Below are positions 37,331 to 46,685 of a stretch of DNA of 64,000 bases, in pieces. Under the pieces are notes generated by a model, which was given only the letters and a program-made list of their open reading frames with translations, searched no databases and had not been told where the DNA came from. The number at the start of each line of letters is the position of its first letter. Within the stretch, counting starts at the first letter, position 1. The DNA comes from Nostoc cf. commune SO-36 (GTDB lineage: Bacteria; Cyanobacteriota; Cyanobacteriia; Cyanobacteriales; Nostocaceae). The translations under genes were made by a program, and so were the position numbers. The DNA is taken from assembly GCF_023734775.1 (NCBI RefSeq), contig NZ_AP025732.1, forward strand, positions 6,694,501 to 6,758,500, given 5' to 3'.

Positions 37331-38410
37331 TTAGGCTTTAGCTGACTTGTTCTTAGATGTGTAGTAAACCTTACTACCAGTATCAGGTACAAAATGGCAA
37401 CTGATACATGAATTCCATAATGACTTCCAAATTGGTTCTTCCGATTTATGGAAATACTCGCCCATCACTGGTTTTATTGCCTCAGTTGCCTTCAGCAAAT
37501 TGTAGTGAGGGATATTGAGGAATATATGGTGAGCAACATGAGTACCGATATCGTGATGGATATGATTAACCAAACCATAATCACGGTCAATACTAGAAAT
37601 TGCACCTTTCAAGAAAGTCCAATCTTCTCCACGATACCAAGGAAGTTCTGGCTCAGTATGGTGCAAGAATGTCACCAAATCTAGCCAAACTATGAATACA
37701 AGGTAGGGCACTGCATAATATTTCAGCAACCACATCCAACCCCATTGGTAGGTGAGGAAACCTAGCAAACCAACCATGCCAATCAAAAGTACAGTGCTAG
37801 TGAGGACATCCCATTTTTCTGATGGCTTGAAAAGTGAACTACTGGGTAAAAAGTGGGAGCCTTCTTTATTAGGAGAACGCTTAAACAGATATACAGGATA
37901 AGCCAAGAGAAAAACATAATATCTGCCTATCTTTTGGGCTAAAGGCATATCTTTATATTGGGATTCTGTCACAGGATACCAGCTTTCATCGTTATCAATA
38001 TTGCCAGTATTTTTGTGGTGAGTTCTGTGACTAATCCGCCAACCATGATAAGGAACAAGTATTGGTGTGTGAGAAAGATGTCCAATCAAATCATTGAGCC
38101 ATTTCTGCTTAGAAAAAGATTGGTGTCCGCAGTCATGCCCGACTACAAACAAAGCCCAAAACATCGTTCCTTGCATTAGCCAGAAAATCGGAAAGAAAAG
38201 CCAAGAATCCAGGTAAGAAGCAACTGCATAAAGCAGACCGATAATCAGGATATCACGAAAAAAGTAAAAAAGTGATTTTGTCACATTGGGCTGAAAGCAT
38301 TCAGCAGGTATTGCAGCTTTTAAATCCCCAAGTGTGAAAGGTAATTTAGTTGTATCCTCAGAAGTTTCACTGTTAAGAGGATTGTTGAAACTGATGGTAT
38401 CTAATTGCAC
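37331..38410 (-). CDS. desB: omega-3 (delta-15) acyl-lipid desaturase
   Basis: An integral membrane di-iron enzyme that adds the omega-3 double bond to membrane fatty acids, important at low temperature. It has 359 residues. The three histidine boxes are HDCGH (VVGHDCGHQSFS), HRTHH (RISHRTHHKNTG) and HVAHH (GTHVAHHIFLNIPHYNLL). Several membrane spans surround them. The N-terminus (FTLGDLKAAIPAECF) is typical of the DesB/FAD3 group. It is the last gene of desC-desA-desB on the minus strand, 218 bases after desA. A hairpin follows its stop. Confidence 0.92.
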   Translation of the reverse strand: MQLDTISFNNPLNSETSEDTTKLPFTLGDLKAAIPAECFQPNVTKSLFYFFRDILIIGLLYAVASYLDSWLFFPIFWLMQGTMFWALFVVGHDCGHQSFSKQKWLNDLIGHLSHTPILVPYHGWRISHRTHHKNTGNIDNDESWYPVTESQYKDMPLAQKIGRYYVFLLAYPVYLFKRSPNKEGSHFLPSSSLFKPSEKWDVLTSTVLLIGMVGLLGFLTYQWGWMWLLKYYAVPYLVFIVWLDLVTFLHHTEPELPWYRGEDWTFLKGAISSIDRDYGLVNHIHHDIGTHVAHHIFLNIPHYNLLKATEAIKPVMGEYFHKSEEPIWKSLWNSCISCHFVPDTGSKVYYTSKNKSAKA

Positions 38411-38585
38411 TGGATTCTTTTGTTGAATAGAAATCGGAACTTTATTTGAGACAAAATTATCTCATCTTTAGGATGCCCACGACATTAGCGATCGCTAACA
38501 AACAAGAGGATAATTTCTGGCAATTTATCTAATAATTTTATTCAGTAAACAATTGCCAGATTCTATATAAACACAGCATGATAAA

Positions 38586-38607
38586 CGCTCTTGTTGGTTC
38601 AAGAGCG
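38586..38607 (-). terminator. hairpin between desA and desB
   Basis: CGCTCTTG and CAAGAGCG form an 8-bp stem at 38586-38607. A second small stem (AGAGCG/CGCTCT) overlaps the desA stop. It could be an attenuator or terminator past desA. No strong T run is seen. Confidence 0.4.
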
Positions 38608-38628
38608 TGAGTGTAATCAGAGCGCTAT

Positions 38629-39681
38629 TTATCGCTCTGCGTAATGTTCGTTGAAAGTCTTATAGCCAACATCAGTTGTGTATAGTTGGCACTGGTCTGT
38701 AATCTGCTTCATTAAAGGCCAAGAAAACTGACACTCATCATGCAGATAAGGCTCCCAATTTTCTTTGATGCTGCTGTAAGCTAGCCGCAAATTATAAGAC
38801 GGAATTGCAGTGGAAATATGATGAGGCACATGAACATTGATATCGTGGCACAAAATTTCTACCCAGCGCGGATAATCGCAATGAATAGTGCCATTTAGCT
38901 GTGCTAAAGCTTCGTTCCACTTGTTCGCTGTCGCAAAAGGAACATCTGCGGCAGTGTGGTGAACAATAGTAAAAGTACTCATCCAAAAATGGTAAATCAT
39001 CCAGGGCACTAGCCAAAACTTGACAAATCCCCAGATACCAGTTGTGGCGATGAGAATTGGGAAAGCGATCGCCGCAAACACAACTACTACTGCCACAGAA
39101 AGCTTGATACTCGATTGGTCTTTAGTTTTGAAGTTCCGCCAATCAAAATGCACCACAGCCCAATGTCCAATGGAACCTACCCACCAGAGGCGTTTACGCA
39201 TGAACAACTCAAAAGCAGACTGCCGGGTTTTATCCCAATCTTCAAACACTTCCGGTCTGATTGGATGCCAAGCGTTATCCTCATCCAGTTTATTGGTATG
39301 AGTATGGTGATAATTATGCTTAATGCGCCAACTGTGAAAGGGATAAATTAACGGCATCATGAAGAAATGCCCCACCAAATCATTTACCCAACGACTTTTG
39401 GCAAAAGACCTGTGACCACAATCATGGCCAATTACAAAAAAACCTGTTAAAGCAGTGCCCGTAAAAATCCAAGCTAGAGGCAAGAGAAACCAAGGAGTGA
39501 TAATCAGGCTGTAATAGCCCAGTGCAACCGCCAAGACACTGAGCAGTACTTGTGTCCAAGCTTTGCGACGGTTTTGTTGAAAACATTCCCGTGGCAGGGT
39601 TTTGACAATATCTTTGAGCCGAAAGTCGGAATTACTAGGCTCGTCACTTAGTTTCTGGCTATTAATTATTGATGTAGTCAT
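38629..39681 (-). CDS. desA: delta-12 acyl-lipid desaturase
   Basis: Introduces the delta-12 double bond into fatty acids of membrane glycerolipids. It has 350 residues. The histidine boxes are HDCGH ([16 protein letters not shown]), HNYHH ([18 protein letters not shown]) and HVPHH ([18 protein letters not shown]). Membrane spans lie at about 45-85 and 195-240. The start is ATG 39681 ([13 protein letters not shown]); a GTG two codons upstream is the alternative. It sits between desC and desB, and the order matches the known Nostoc/Anabaena desaturase cluster. Confidence 0.92.
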   Translation of the reverse strand: MTTSIINSQKLSDEPSNSDFRLKDIVKTLPRECFQQNRRKAWTQVLLSVLAVALGYYSLIITPWFLLPLAWIFTGTALTGFFVIGHDCGHRSFAKSRWVNDLVGHFFMMPLIYPFHSWRIKHNYHHTHTNKLDEDNAWHPIRPEVFEDWDKTRQSAFELFMRKRLWWVGSIGHWAVVHFDWRNFKTKDQSSIKLSVAVVVVFAAIAFPILIATTGIWGFVKFWLVPWMIYHFWMSTFTIVHHTAADVPFATANKWNEALAQLNGTIHCDYPRWVEILCHDINVHVPHHISTAIPSYNLRLAYSSIKENWEPYLHDECQFSWPLMKQITDQCQLYTTDVGYKTFNEHYAER

Positions 39682-39864
39682 GGACACCTAAAAAACAACA
39701 AACTCCTCCACCAAGTCACCAAAAAAGTGGCTTGCCGCAAAATTTCTTAATATTAGCGCTTCGGATTATAGCAATCTAACCGACACAAGCGCACCAGTAA
39801 ATAGCTTTTTCAAAAGTGAGGAGTTAGAAGTGATGAGTTAAAAACGTTACACATCCTAACTCCT

Positions 39865-39892
39865 GTAGAGACGAGATTAATCGCGTCTCTAC
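39865..39892. repeat. GTAGAGACG...CGTCTCTAC palindromic repeat
   Basis: A 9-bp stem with the palindromic GATTAATC centre lies between desC and desA. A related copy is at 50283-50308. It is a common dispersed repeat in Nostoc. Confidence 0.7.
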
Positions 39893-39894
39893 CC

Positions 39895-40716
39895 CTAACT
39901 ACTTTTTGTTGGGGCCAACTTCACATTAGTAGCCAGACCAACTGCTTGCAGCAATTGAACAGTCATCCAAGTTAAATCGATTTCCCACCATTCCAGCCCA
40001 TGACGAGCCGAGTATTGAAAAGCATGATGGTTATTATGCCAGCCTTCACCGAAAACTAATACGGCTACCCACCAGCAATTAGTCGATTGATCCCCAGAAT
40101 CATAGCTCCGATAGCCAAATTTATGAGTAGCGCTGTTCACCAACCAGGTGCAGTGGTAAACCCAGACAATGCGAACAAAAATTCCCCAAATAACAAAAGG
40201 CCAGCCACCCAGAAGCAAAAGCAATACGCCTAGAGCAACCTGGATCAAAATGAAATATTTTTCTAAAAACTGATAAACTGGGTCTTCTGCAATGTCTTTG
40301 GTGAAACGAGGAACATCAGCGTGAGCGGGACAATAATGAATCAGCCAATCCATGTGGCTCCACCAGAAGCCTTTAGTAGAATCATGGGGATCAGCGTCAG
40401 TATCGGAGTGTAAATGATGAATGCGATGTGTCCCGATCCATTCAATTGGGCCGCCTTGACACGAGAGTGTGCCGAAGAAAACCAGGAGATATTCTAGCCA
40501 CTTGGGAGTTTGAAAACTGCGGTGGGTGACAAGGCGATGAAATCCTAGAGTAACGCCCAAGCCGCCAGTTACCCAGTACAGCAAGAAACCCACACCAACT
40601 GCCGTCCAGCTAAAGTTACCAGGAACAAAGGCAAATAAAGCGCCGATGTGCAGTCCAATGAAGAACAGGGTATTAACCCAGTTAATTTGAGGTTTGGTTG
40701 AAGTAGCAATTGTCAT
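39895..40716 (-). CDS. desC: delta-9 acyl-lipid desaturase
   Basis: Makes the first double bond, delta-9, in membrane lipid fatty acids. It has 273 residues. Histidine boxes of the acyl-lipid/acyl-CoA delta-9 group are HRLVTHRSF, HRIHHLHSDTDADPHDS and HNNHHAF. Four membrane segments are seen (LFFIGLHIGALFAFVPG; VALGVLLLLLGGWPFVIWGI and others). It is the first gene of desC-desA-desB. The start at 40716 lies 90 bases from the divergent PLP-enzyme gene start. Confidence 0.92.
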   Translation of the reverse strand: MTIATSTKPQINWVNTLFFIGLHIGALFAFVPGNFSWTAVGVGFLLYWVTGGLGVTLGFHRLVTHRSFQTPKWLEYLLVFFGTLSCQGGPIEWIGTHRIHHLHSDTDADPHDSTKGFWWSHMDWLIHYCPAHADVPRFTKDIAEDPVYQFLEKYFILIQVALGVLLLLLGGWPFVIWGIFVRIVWVYHCTWLVNSATHKFGYRSYDSGDQSTNCWWVAVLVFGEGWHNNHHAFQYSARHGLEWWEIDLTWMTVQLLQAVGLATNVKLAPTKSS

Positions 40717-40806
40717 GCAGTAACCTGAATTTGATTTTTCCAGCCTAGTCTGCGCGATTTTAAAATCCGCATATCTATAATTTAATTTTTTTTGAACGAG
40801 GAACTG

Positions 40807-42059
40807 ATGAACAGCTTAGAGCAGCTGCAGCAAGCAGAACAGGCACTATTAGAAATTTTTTCTGGAATTGACACTCATATCAAGCATAATCTAAAACGAG
40901 TGCTGGATGCCTTTCGTAATCACCGTGTAGGCGCACACCACTTTGCTGGTGTAAGTGGCTATGGTCACGATGATTTAGGACGAGAAACTTTAGATAAAGT
41001 TTTTGCCGAAGTTATGGGTTCTGAAGCTGCGGCCGTGCGGGTGCAGTTCGTTTCAGGAACTCATGCGATCGCTTGTGCTTTGTTTGGTGTTCTCCGTCCT
41101 GGAGATGAAATGTTAGCAGTGGTCGGTTCTCCCTACGATACGCTTGAAGAAGTCATTGGTTTACGAGGTAAAGGTCAAGGCTCCCTTATCGAGTTTGGCA
41201 TAAATTACCGCCAATTGGAGCTAACCAGAGAAGGAACTATAGATTGGTCATCTTTAAGTACTAATGTGACTGAAAACACTCGTTTAGTGTTAATTCAGCG
41301 CTCATGTGGCTATTCTTGGCGACCTAGTTTATCAATTGCCGATATTGAAAAAATCGTCCACTTAGTCAAACAGCAAAACCCGAACACCGTTTGCTTTGTG
41401 GATAACTGCTACGGCGAATTTATTGAAACCAGGGAACCTACAGCCGTAGGTGCTGATTTAATGGCGGGATCGCTGATTAAAAATCCTGGGGGAACCATTG
41501 TTAGTGCTGGTGGTTATGTTGCCGGCCGTGCCGACTTAGTAGAGGCATCCGCCTGTCGCCTCACTGCTCCCGGTATTGGTAGTTATGGCGGCGCTACTTT
41601 TGACCAAAATCGCCTGCTGTTTCAAGGCTTATTTCTAGCGCCGCAAATGGTAGGAGAGGCAATGAAAGGGACGTATTTAACTGGTTATGTATTTGACAAA
41701 CTCGGTTATCCAGTTAATCCGCACCCTTAGCTCCCCGTGGAGATGTAATTCAGGCAATAAAACTTGGTTCTGCCGAAAAGCTAATTGCTTTCTGTAAAGC
41801 CATACAACAGCATTCTCCCATCGGTTCTTACTTAGACCCTGTTCCAGATGAAATGCCGGGGTATGAGAGCCAGGTGGTCATGGCTGGAGGGACATTTATT
41901 GAAGGGAGTACCTTAGAATTATCGGCAGATGGGCCTTTGCGTGAACCCTATGTGGTTTATTGCCAGGGGGGAACTCATTGGACTCATGTAGCGATCGCAC
42001 TGGAGGCTGCTATCAATGCAGTTGGCAGTATCGATAGACAGGAGAATCGTCAGGAATGA
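40807..42059 (+). CDS. methionine gamma-lyase family / aluminium-resistance-type PLP protein (frameshifted)
   Basis: A fold-type I PLP enzyme of the cystathionine beta-lyase-like group once named for aluminium resistance; its physiological substrate is unknown. The corrected protein has 417 residues. Recognisable parts are AHHFAGVSGYGHDDLGRETL, VQFVSGTHAIACALFGVLRP, CFVDNCYGEF, and the PLP lysine in AGSLIKNPGGTIVSAGGYV. One base is missing near 41721. Past it the frame continues through LAPRGDVIQAIKLGSAEKLI to GGTHWTHVAIALEAAI. The start at 40807 follows the ribosome site GAGGA; a TTG at 40792 is less likely. It overlaps the hydrolase gene by four bases. Confidence 0.82.
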
Positions 42060-42907
42060 GCGATCGCCACAATATTACTACTGCTACACGCCTGAATGTC
42101 TATATCCAAGGTCAAGGATTCCCCATTTTGGGCTTACATGGCCATCCTGGAAATGGTCGTAGTCTTTCTGTCTTCACCAATCATTTATCAAAACGCTATA
42201 AAACTTTTGCCCCTGATTTACGCGGATACGGCAAAAGTCGCTACAACAGCAATTTTGACATGAATGACCATTTGACTGATTTAGAAGCGCTGCTAGACCG
42301 CTTAGAGATTGAAAAGTGCCTAGTATTGGGTTGGTCACTTGGGGGCATTCTGGCAATGGAACTAGCATTACGTTTACCAGAGCGCATTACTGGGCTGATT
42401 TTGGTGGCGACAGCTGCAAAACCCCGTGGTAGTCATCCTCCTATTAGTTGGCAAGATAATTTATATACTGGCGTTGCTGCCCTATTGAACTATATAAAAC
42501 CGAGTTGGCGATGGAATATTGAAACTTTTGGCAAGCGATCGCTCTTTCGTTACCTAATCCAACAACATACACATAGCACTTACAATTACATAGCTAAAGA
42601 AGCAGTACCAGCTTATTTACAAACTTCCCCTGCTGCTACTCGCGCCCTTTATAGTGCAATTCAATCGGGATACAACCGACTTCTAGATTTGCAACAAATT
42701 CAATGTCCTAGCTTAGTACTTGCTGGTGAGCAAGACCGCCACATCACATCTAATTCCAGCTTAGAAACTGCTGGACACCTGCAAAATTCTCAGTGGCAGT
42801 GCTATCCTCATACCGCCCATCTTTTTCCTTGGGAAGTCCCCCAGTTGGTTCTCAGTGACATTGATCGTTGGCTGGAAGAACATCCGCAGGTAATCAGTAG
42901 TCAATAG
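42056..42907 (+). CDS. alpha/beta hydrolase
   Basis: A 283-residue alpha/beta-fold hydrolase. LGLHGHPGNGRSL is the oxyanion-hole loop, LVLGWSLGGILAMELAL holds the nucleophile Ser in GWSLGG (GxSxG), and the C-terminal VLAGEQDRHITSNSS and YPHTAHLFPWE give the acid and base. The start overlaps the stop of the PLP-enzyme gene (ATGA), so the two are translationally coupled and may act on related substrates. The substrate is unknown. Confidence 0.83.
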   Translation: MSDRHNITTATRLNVYIQGQGFPILGLHGHPGNGRSLSVFTNHLSKRYKTFAPDLRGYGKSRYNSNFDMNDHLTDLEALLDRLEIEKCLVLGWSLGGILAMELALRLPERITGLILVATAAKPRGSHPPISWQDNLYTGVAALLNYIKPSWRWNIETFGKRSLFRYLIQQHTHSTYNYIAKEAVPAYLQTSPAATRALYSAIQSGYNRLLDLQQIQCPSLVLAGEQDRHITSNSSLETAGHLQNSQWQCYPHTAHLFPWEVPQLVLSDIDRWLEEHPQVISSQ

Positions 42908-43033
42908 GTAAAAAATTTTGACTATTGACGAAGAATAAATGGAGAAAGAAGATGTGGTGACGCAGTGAGTAAAAGAATTATCTGTGTCTTTGCGTCTCCA
43001 TATCCCTACATCGTGTTTATTCTCTGGCCTAAC

Positions 43034-43336
43034 TTAAATTTGACCGCCAAAGGCAGGCTGTACTTTGCGGTCAAATCTTTCCCCCAAGTCGTCAGCAATT
43101 GTTAAGGTATTAGGTTTGCAACGCTTGACATTTACAACAATTCCCGTAGCTCCTTCAAGCTCCAAATCTTCTATGTATCCTTTGCTTGCTAAGGTTGCAT
43201 CAGAAGAACTCAGAAATGGCCCGAAGTAGTACGTGCAACGGGGATTCTGCGTCACAATCTCTACCCACCAAGCCAAGCCGAGGTTCTCGAACGTGTTAAT
43301 CAACACTTCCTTGAGGTTATGCCAAATGGTTTTCAT
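43034..43336 (-). CDS. DUF1816 protein
   Basis: A 100-residue cyanobacterial protein of unknown function. WWVEIVTQNPRCTYYFGPFL followed by GYIEDLELEGATGIVV is the DUF1816 signature. It has no signal or membrane segment. It appears monocistronic. Confidence 0.75.
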   Translation of the reverse strand: MKTIWHNLKEVLINTFENLGLAWWVEIVTQNPRCTYYFGPFLSSSDATLASKGYIEDLELEGATGIVVNVKRCKPNTLTIADDLGERFDRKVQPAFGGQI

Positions 43337-43423
43337 GGTTTTCGCCGATTTATAAACGTGCTACAGGGTGTTAAACGATATGATGCTTTATTATCTTTTA
43401 CATTTCTTTATACTCTGTTACTG

Positions 43424-44605
43424 TTATTTTTTCAAAGAAATTTTTTGTAATTTTTCTAGGTGCAGCGTATTTAGCGATCGCTGACGATAAACTTCATAAA
43501 GCGCCATACCCGCCGCTACAGAGGCATTGAGGCTGGGAGTTTTACCCTGTAGAGGAATCGATACTAAAAAATCACAGGAGCGTTGAGTTAACATACCCAG
43601 ACCTTCACCTTCTGAGCCGATTACCAAAACGATGGGGCCAGTGAAATTAACTGTATGCACAGGTTCGCTTCCACTTGCAGCAGTGCCATAAATCCAAAAG
43701 CCAGCTTCTTTTAATTCTTCTAAAGCACGACCGAGGTTGACAACTCTAGCTACAGCAAAATTTTCTAAAGCACCTGCTGCAACTTTCATTACAGTAGAAG
43801 TGATGCCAGATGCTCTTCTTTGGGGAATAACTAACCCTTGAGCGCCTATTGCTTCGGCAGTGCGAATAATTGCTCCCAAGTTGTGGGGATCAGTAATTCC
43901 ATCAGCCACGACAATTACAGGATCGGTTATAGATTTCGCTTGTTCCATTAGATCCGCCAATTCGATGTAGGCGTAGGGAGCAGTTTGTGCTGCCACACCT
44001 TGGTGATTGGCCCCGTTAGTAAGATGGTCTAAACGCTTGGGTTCAACCTCATCAATAACTGTGCCATTTTCCTTTGCTTGCAAGAGGAAATGGTGAAAGC
44101 TGGGATCGTAGCGCAAACGGGTAGTAATCCAAATCCGATTGAGATTGCGCTGATTTTGCAAAGCACTCAATACGGGGTGACGACCGTAGATGAGATCGTT
44201 ATCTTCTTCTATCGGTTGTGTAGATACAGACGGCTGGGAGAAGTTGCTATTTCGTTGTCGGGAGTTGCCATAGCTGGAGTTGCTATCTATTTTCCTGGGA
44301 TTGCGAGTCGGATTAACAACAGAGATGGTATTGCCATCTACTTTTCTGGGATTGCGAGTCGGATTCGCAACAGAAATAGGATCGCTATCTATTTTTCTGG
44401 GATTGCGAGTTGGATTCGCAGCAGAAATAGGATCGCTATCTACTTTTCTGGGATTACGAGTCGGATTCGCAACAGAAGTAGGATTACTATCTACTTTCCT
44501 GGGATTACGAGTCGGATTAGTAACAACACGTTTACCTTTAATTTTTACGGGTTGTCCACGATTAGCTTCGCCAGAAGTCTTGACTTTTCTTGGTTTATTC
44601 TGCAT
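43424..44605 (-). CDS. rlmB: 23S rRNA (guanosine-2'-O-)-methyltransferase RlmB, SPOUT family, with repeated N-terminal extension
   Basis: Methylates a conserved guanosine of 23S rRNA (G2251 in E. coli). The catalytic part starts at about residue 137: [20 protein letters not shown] is the substrate-binding domain, and the SPOUT motifs are [20 protein letters not shown] (motif 1), VIGSEGEGL (motif 2) and [20 protein letters not shown] (motif 3). It has 393 residues against about 250-290 in most RlmB. The extra N-terminal part is basic and holds five 17-residue repeats starting NPTRNPRK. The mrnC gene lies upstream on the same strand, 92 bases away. Confidence 0.9.
   Translation of the reverse strand: MQNKPRKVKTSGEANRGQPVKIKGKRVVTNPTRNPRKVDSNPTSVANPTRNPRKVDSDPISAANPTRNPRKIDSDPISVANPTRNPRKVDGNTISVVNPTRNPRKIDSNSSYGNSRQRNSNFSQPSVSTQPIEEDNDLIYGRHPVLSALQNQRNLNRIWITTRLRYDPSFHHFLLQAKENGTVIDEVEPKRLDHLTNGANHQGVAAQTAPYAYIELADLMEQAKSITDPVIVVADGITDPHNLGAIIRTAEAIGAQGLVIPQRRASGITSTVMKVAAGALENFAVARVVNLGRALEELKEAGFWIYGTAASGSEPVHTVNFTGPIVLVIGSEGEGLGMLTQRSCDFLVSIPLQGKTPSLNASVAAGMALYEVYRQRSLNTLHLEKLQKISLKK
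44264..44518 (-). repeat. five 51-bp tandem repeats within rlmB
   Basis: Each unit encodes NPTRNPRK[VI]DS plus seven variable residues, about 30-114 of RlmB. The repeats are nearly identical at the DNA level (GGGATTGCGAGTCGGATT on the plus strand), which indicates recent duplication. Confidence 0.85.
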
Positions 44606-44697
44606 TTGAGTTATAGATATAGCGTATGGTTGATCATCCCGATTACCTCAATTTTTTGAACCTAATCTAGTGTTGTGCCTACTGTGAAACTGAGTTT

Positions 44698-45216
44698 TCA
44701 CTCCTTTTCTATATGAAGTATTTGCAACAGTTCGGTTAGACGCTGGTAATCGGTGAGATATAAGTAGCCAATTAAGGTTTCTAGACTAGTTGCCTGTTGA
44801 TAAATTTCGGGATTAAGTCGCTTAGGGCGTCCTGTTGCGGCGTTTCTACCCCGTCGGACAATTTCTAATTCGGTATCCCTGAGATGAGGAATCAGCGATC
44901 GCAAATGTAGCGCTTGTGTTTCCGCTCTTACCTGCTCCACTACCAGACTATGGTAAATTCCTGACCGCTGCAATGGCAGCAGATAGAAAATTCTAACATA
45001 CAACTCATAAATTGCATCCCCCAAATATGCTAAAGCAATAGGAGAAATGTTTTGCACTTGTGAGAGAGAAATCTGTTGGAATGGCGCTGTGGTTGCCAAG
45101 AGTGCTTGGTTCCAAGATAAACTCTGTTTGGGAGCTTTATCTTGTCCATCTAATAGCTCTTCCTCCTGTGACTTCACAAATAAATCATTCCTTGATGGGC
45201 TACATTTGGCAGGCAA
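44698..45216 (-). CDS. mrnC: mini-ribonuclease III
   Basis: An RNase III-like domain without a dsRNA-binding domain, used in 23S rRNA 3' end maturation in Bacillus. It has 172 residues. The catalytic segment is IALAYLGDAIYELYVRIFYL (acidic residues in GDAIYE), then EQVRAETQALHLR, and ATSLETLIGYLYL carries the second acidic site. The first 45 residues are extra and hydrophilic. It sits next to rlmB, a common cyanobacterial pairing of two 23S rRNA maturation genes. Confidence 0.87.
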   Translation of the reverse strand: MPAKCSPSRNDLFVKSQEEELLDGQDKAPKQSLSWNQALLATTAPFQQISLSQVQNISPIALAYLGDAIYELYVRIFYLLPLQRSGIYHSLVVEQVRAETQALHLRSLIPHLRDTELEIVRRGRNAATGRPKRLNPEIYQQATSLETLIGYLYLTDYQRLTELLQILHIEKE

Positions 45217-45562
45217 TCTTTACAAAGACTGACTTTTCTGAAGTATGCCATGCTAATATACTTAGCATAATCAATACTATCAAAATTACTTCCTAATTTC
45301 ATCTTTTTGATTGATAGTTGGCATTTTTAAGTCACCCTGATGTCAATAGCCTATAAACCAAATTTCGCCTACTTCTTGTGGTGTAGGGCTAAAATGGGGT
45401 AAAATTTGGACATCAAATTCACCCTTTTACTTGATCGCATTGCCATCCTTACTTAGTAAGCTGCAACTATTCACTATACAGTATTAAGCCAACTCCACCT
45501 GTAGATAAATCTACTGGCTTTGCATTTCTGACAAATTTTTCAGACTTGATTGTTTATCAAAA

Positions 45563-45945
45563 CAGAATTCAGGAGTCAGGAGTCATAATCAGCTTGATTG
45601 AAGAAGAATTCAGAAGCCAGAATTCAGGAGTCAGAATCAATGAGTGGGGGATTCAGACCCGCCACTCATTGTAGACCACCAAATTTTCAATTTGGTGGGG
45701 GTCTTAAACCCATTTATTCAGACGCGACGCTCGAGTACTCGCTAACGCTGCGCTATCCGCCAGTCGCGCAGAATTCATTCTGAATTCTGGCTCCTGACTC
45801 GTGAATTCTGTTTGATCAATTGGAGTCCGGCAGACGGATGAATAAACGGCAGTTTTGACCCCACACTAAAGAAAGCATATTTAGCGGTCAACTAAACAGT
45901 GTTAGGTCTGAATTCCCCACGCTTTCCATTCTGACTCTTGAATTC
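45563..45945. mobile_element. MITE-like dispersed element (copy 3 of 3), nested
   Basis: It begins CAGAATTCAGGAGTCAGGAG and ends TTCTGACTCTTGAATTC. A second EcoRI-rich palindrome (GAATTCAGGAGTC... at about 45604-45635 and GAATTCTGGCTCCTGACTC at 45782-45800) lies inside, so one element appears inserted in another. The gap 45217-46155 shows no gene. Confidence 0.65.
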
Positions 45946-46048
45946 TTAATTTAACTTATATTTTAGCCAACTATTACATAGCTAAGAACTGGTTGTTTAT
46001 ATCTTTTTATTGCTCAACTTTAAACATAATAGTTCAACTGGCTTTGTG

Positions 46049-46077
46049 CCTCTCCCACAAGGAGAGAGGTTTTTTTT
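46049..46077 (+). terminator. orphan intrinsic terminator
   Basis: CCTCTC (46049-46054) pairs with GAGAGG (46064-46069) and is followed by eight T (46070-46077) on the plus strand. The nearest plus-strand gene upstream, the hydrolase, ends over 3 kb away, so it may end a small non-coding transcript. Confidence 0.65.
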
Positions 46078-46155
46078 GCCAGAAGTTTTAAAAATTAAGC
46101 TATCCGATGTTGAATCTAAATAGCTAAATTGAACTCTCAGGTCGAGCTATCAAGA

Positions 46156-46518
46156 CTACTTGACGTTTTCTAGAGCGTCTTCAACTGATTTTTGCAGGGA
46201 GAGAAACTTCTCTAGGCGAACAAGCTTGACCGTTTGAGTTACACGGGCATTTGTGACAATTTGCAAAGTGCCATCAGCAGTTTGAGCCTGCTTGGCTAGC
46301 TGCACCAGAGCGCCTAAGCCAGAGCTATCAATAAAGTCGATTTGTGAGAGATCCAAAATAATGTGCTTAGGGCCCTCATCAATCTTGCTGCCAAGTGTCT
46401 TGCGAAATGTCGGCTCAGAAAAAGCATCTAACAAACCTGTGAGGCGGAATAGCTGACAGTTATCCCGGACTTCACGAGTGCCCCTCAGGCTAACGGTTAG
46501 ATTTAGTGGCTCAGCAAT
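46156..46518 (-). CDS. STAS-domain anti-sigma factor antagonist
   Basis: A SpoIIAA-like protein of about 120 residues that would bind and sequester an anti-sigma factor. The STAS core reads CQLFRLTGLLDAFSEPTFRK, then HIILDLSQIDFIDSSGLGAL, where Ser in DSSGLG is the phosphorylation site. The usual start triplets ATG, GTG and TTG would cut off the first strand: the first in-frame one is a TTG at 46434. Homology-like sequence (AEPLNLTVSLRGTREVRDN) extends upstream to an in-frame ATT at 46518, five bases after the perfect ribosome site AGGAGG. An AUU start is therefore proposed. The partner anti-sigma is not in the window. Confidence 0.75.
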   Translation of the reverse strand: MAEPLNLTVSLRGTREVRDNCQLFRLTGLLDAFSEPTFRKTLGSKIDEGPKHIILDLSQIDFIDSSGLGALVQLAKQAQTADGTLQIVTNARVTQTVKLVRLEKFLSLQKSVEDALENVK

Positions 46519-46596
46519 AATTCCCTCCTCATGAGTTAAAGTGAACGCTCAAGTATAGATGGTTTTTGAGCAAATTGTCTACAATCTGCTGGAATA

Positions 46597-46624
46597 GGGC
46601 ATTGGGCATTGGGCATTGGGCATT
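46597..46624. repeat. GGGCATT heptamer repeat, four units
   Basis: Four exact GGGCATT units, followed by a CCCTATTCCCCATT tract, lie between the carA stop and the STAS gene. Confidence 0.85.
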
Positions 46625-46685
46625 GAGTATTGGAAAACTCTTCCCTATTCCCCATTCCCTATTCCCCATTCCCCATTTCCTATTT

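Noticed and set aside
44078..44659. Open frame on the plus strand of 193 codons
   Set aside because: Antisense to rlmB; the openness comes from the 51-bp repeat unit (a multiple of three), and the protein is of low complexity.
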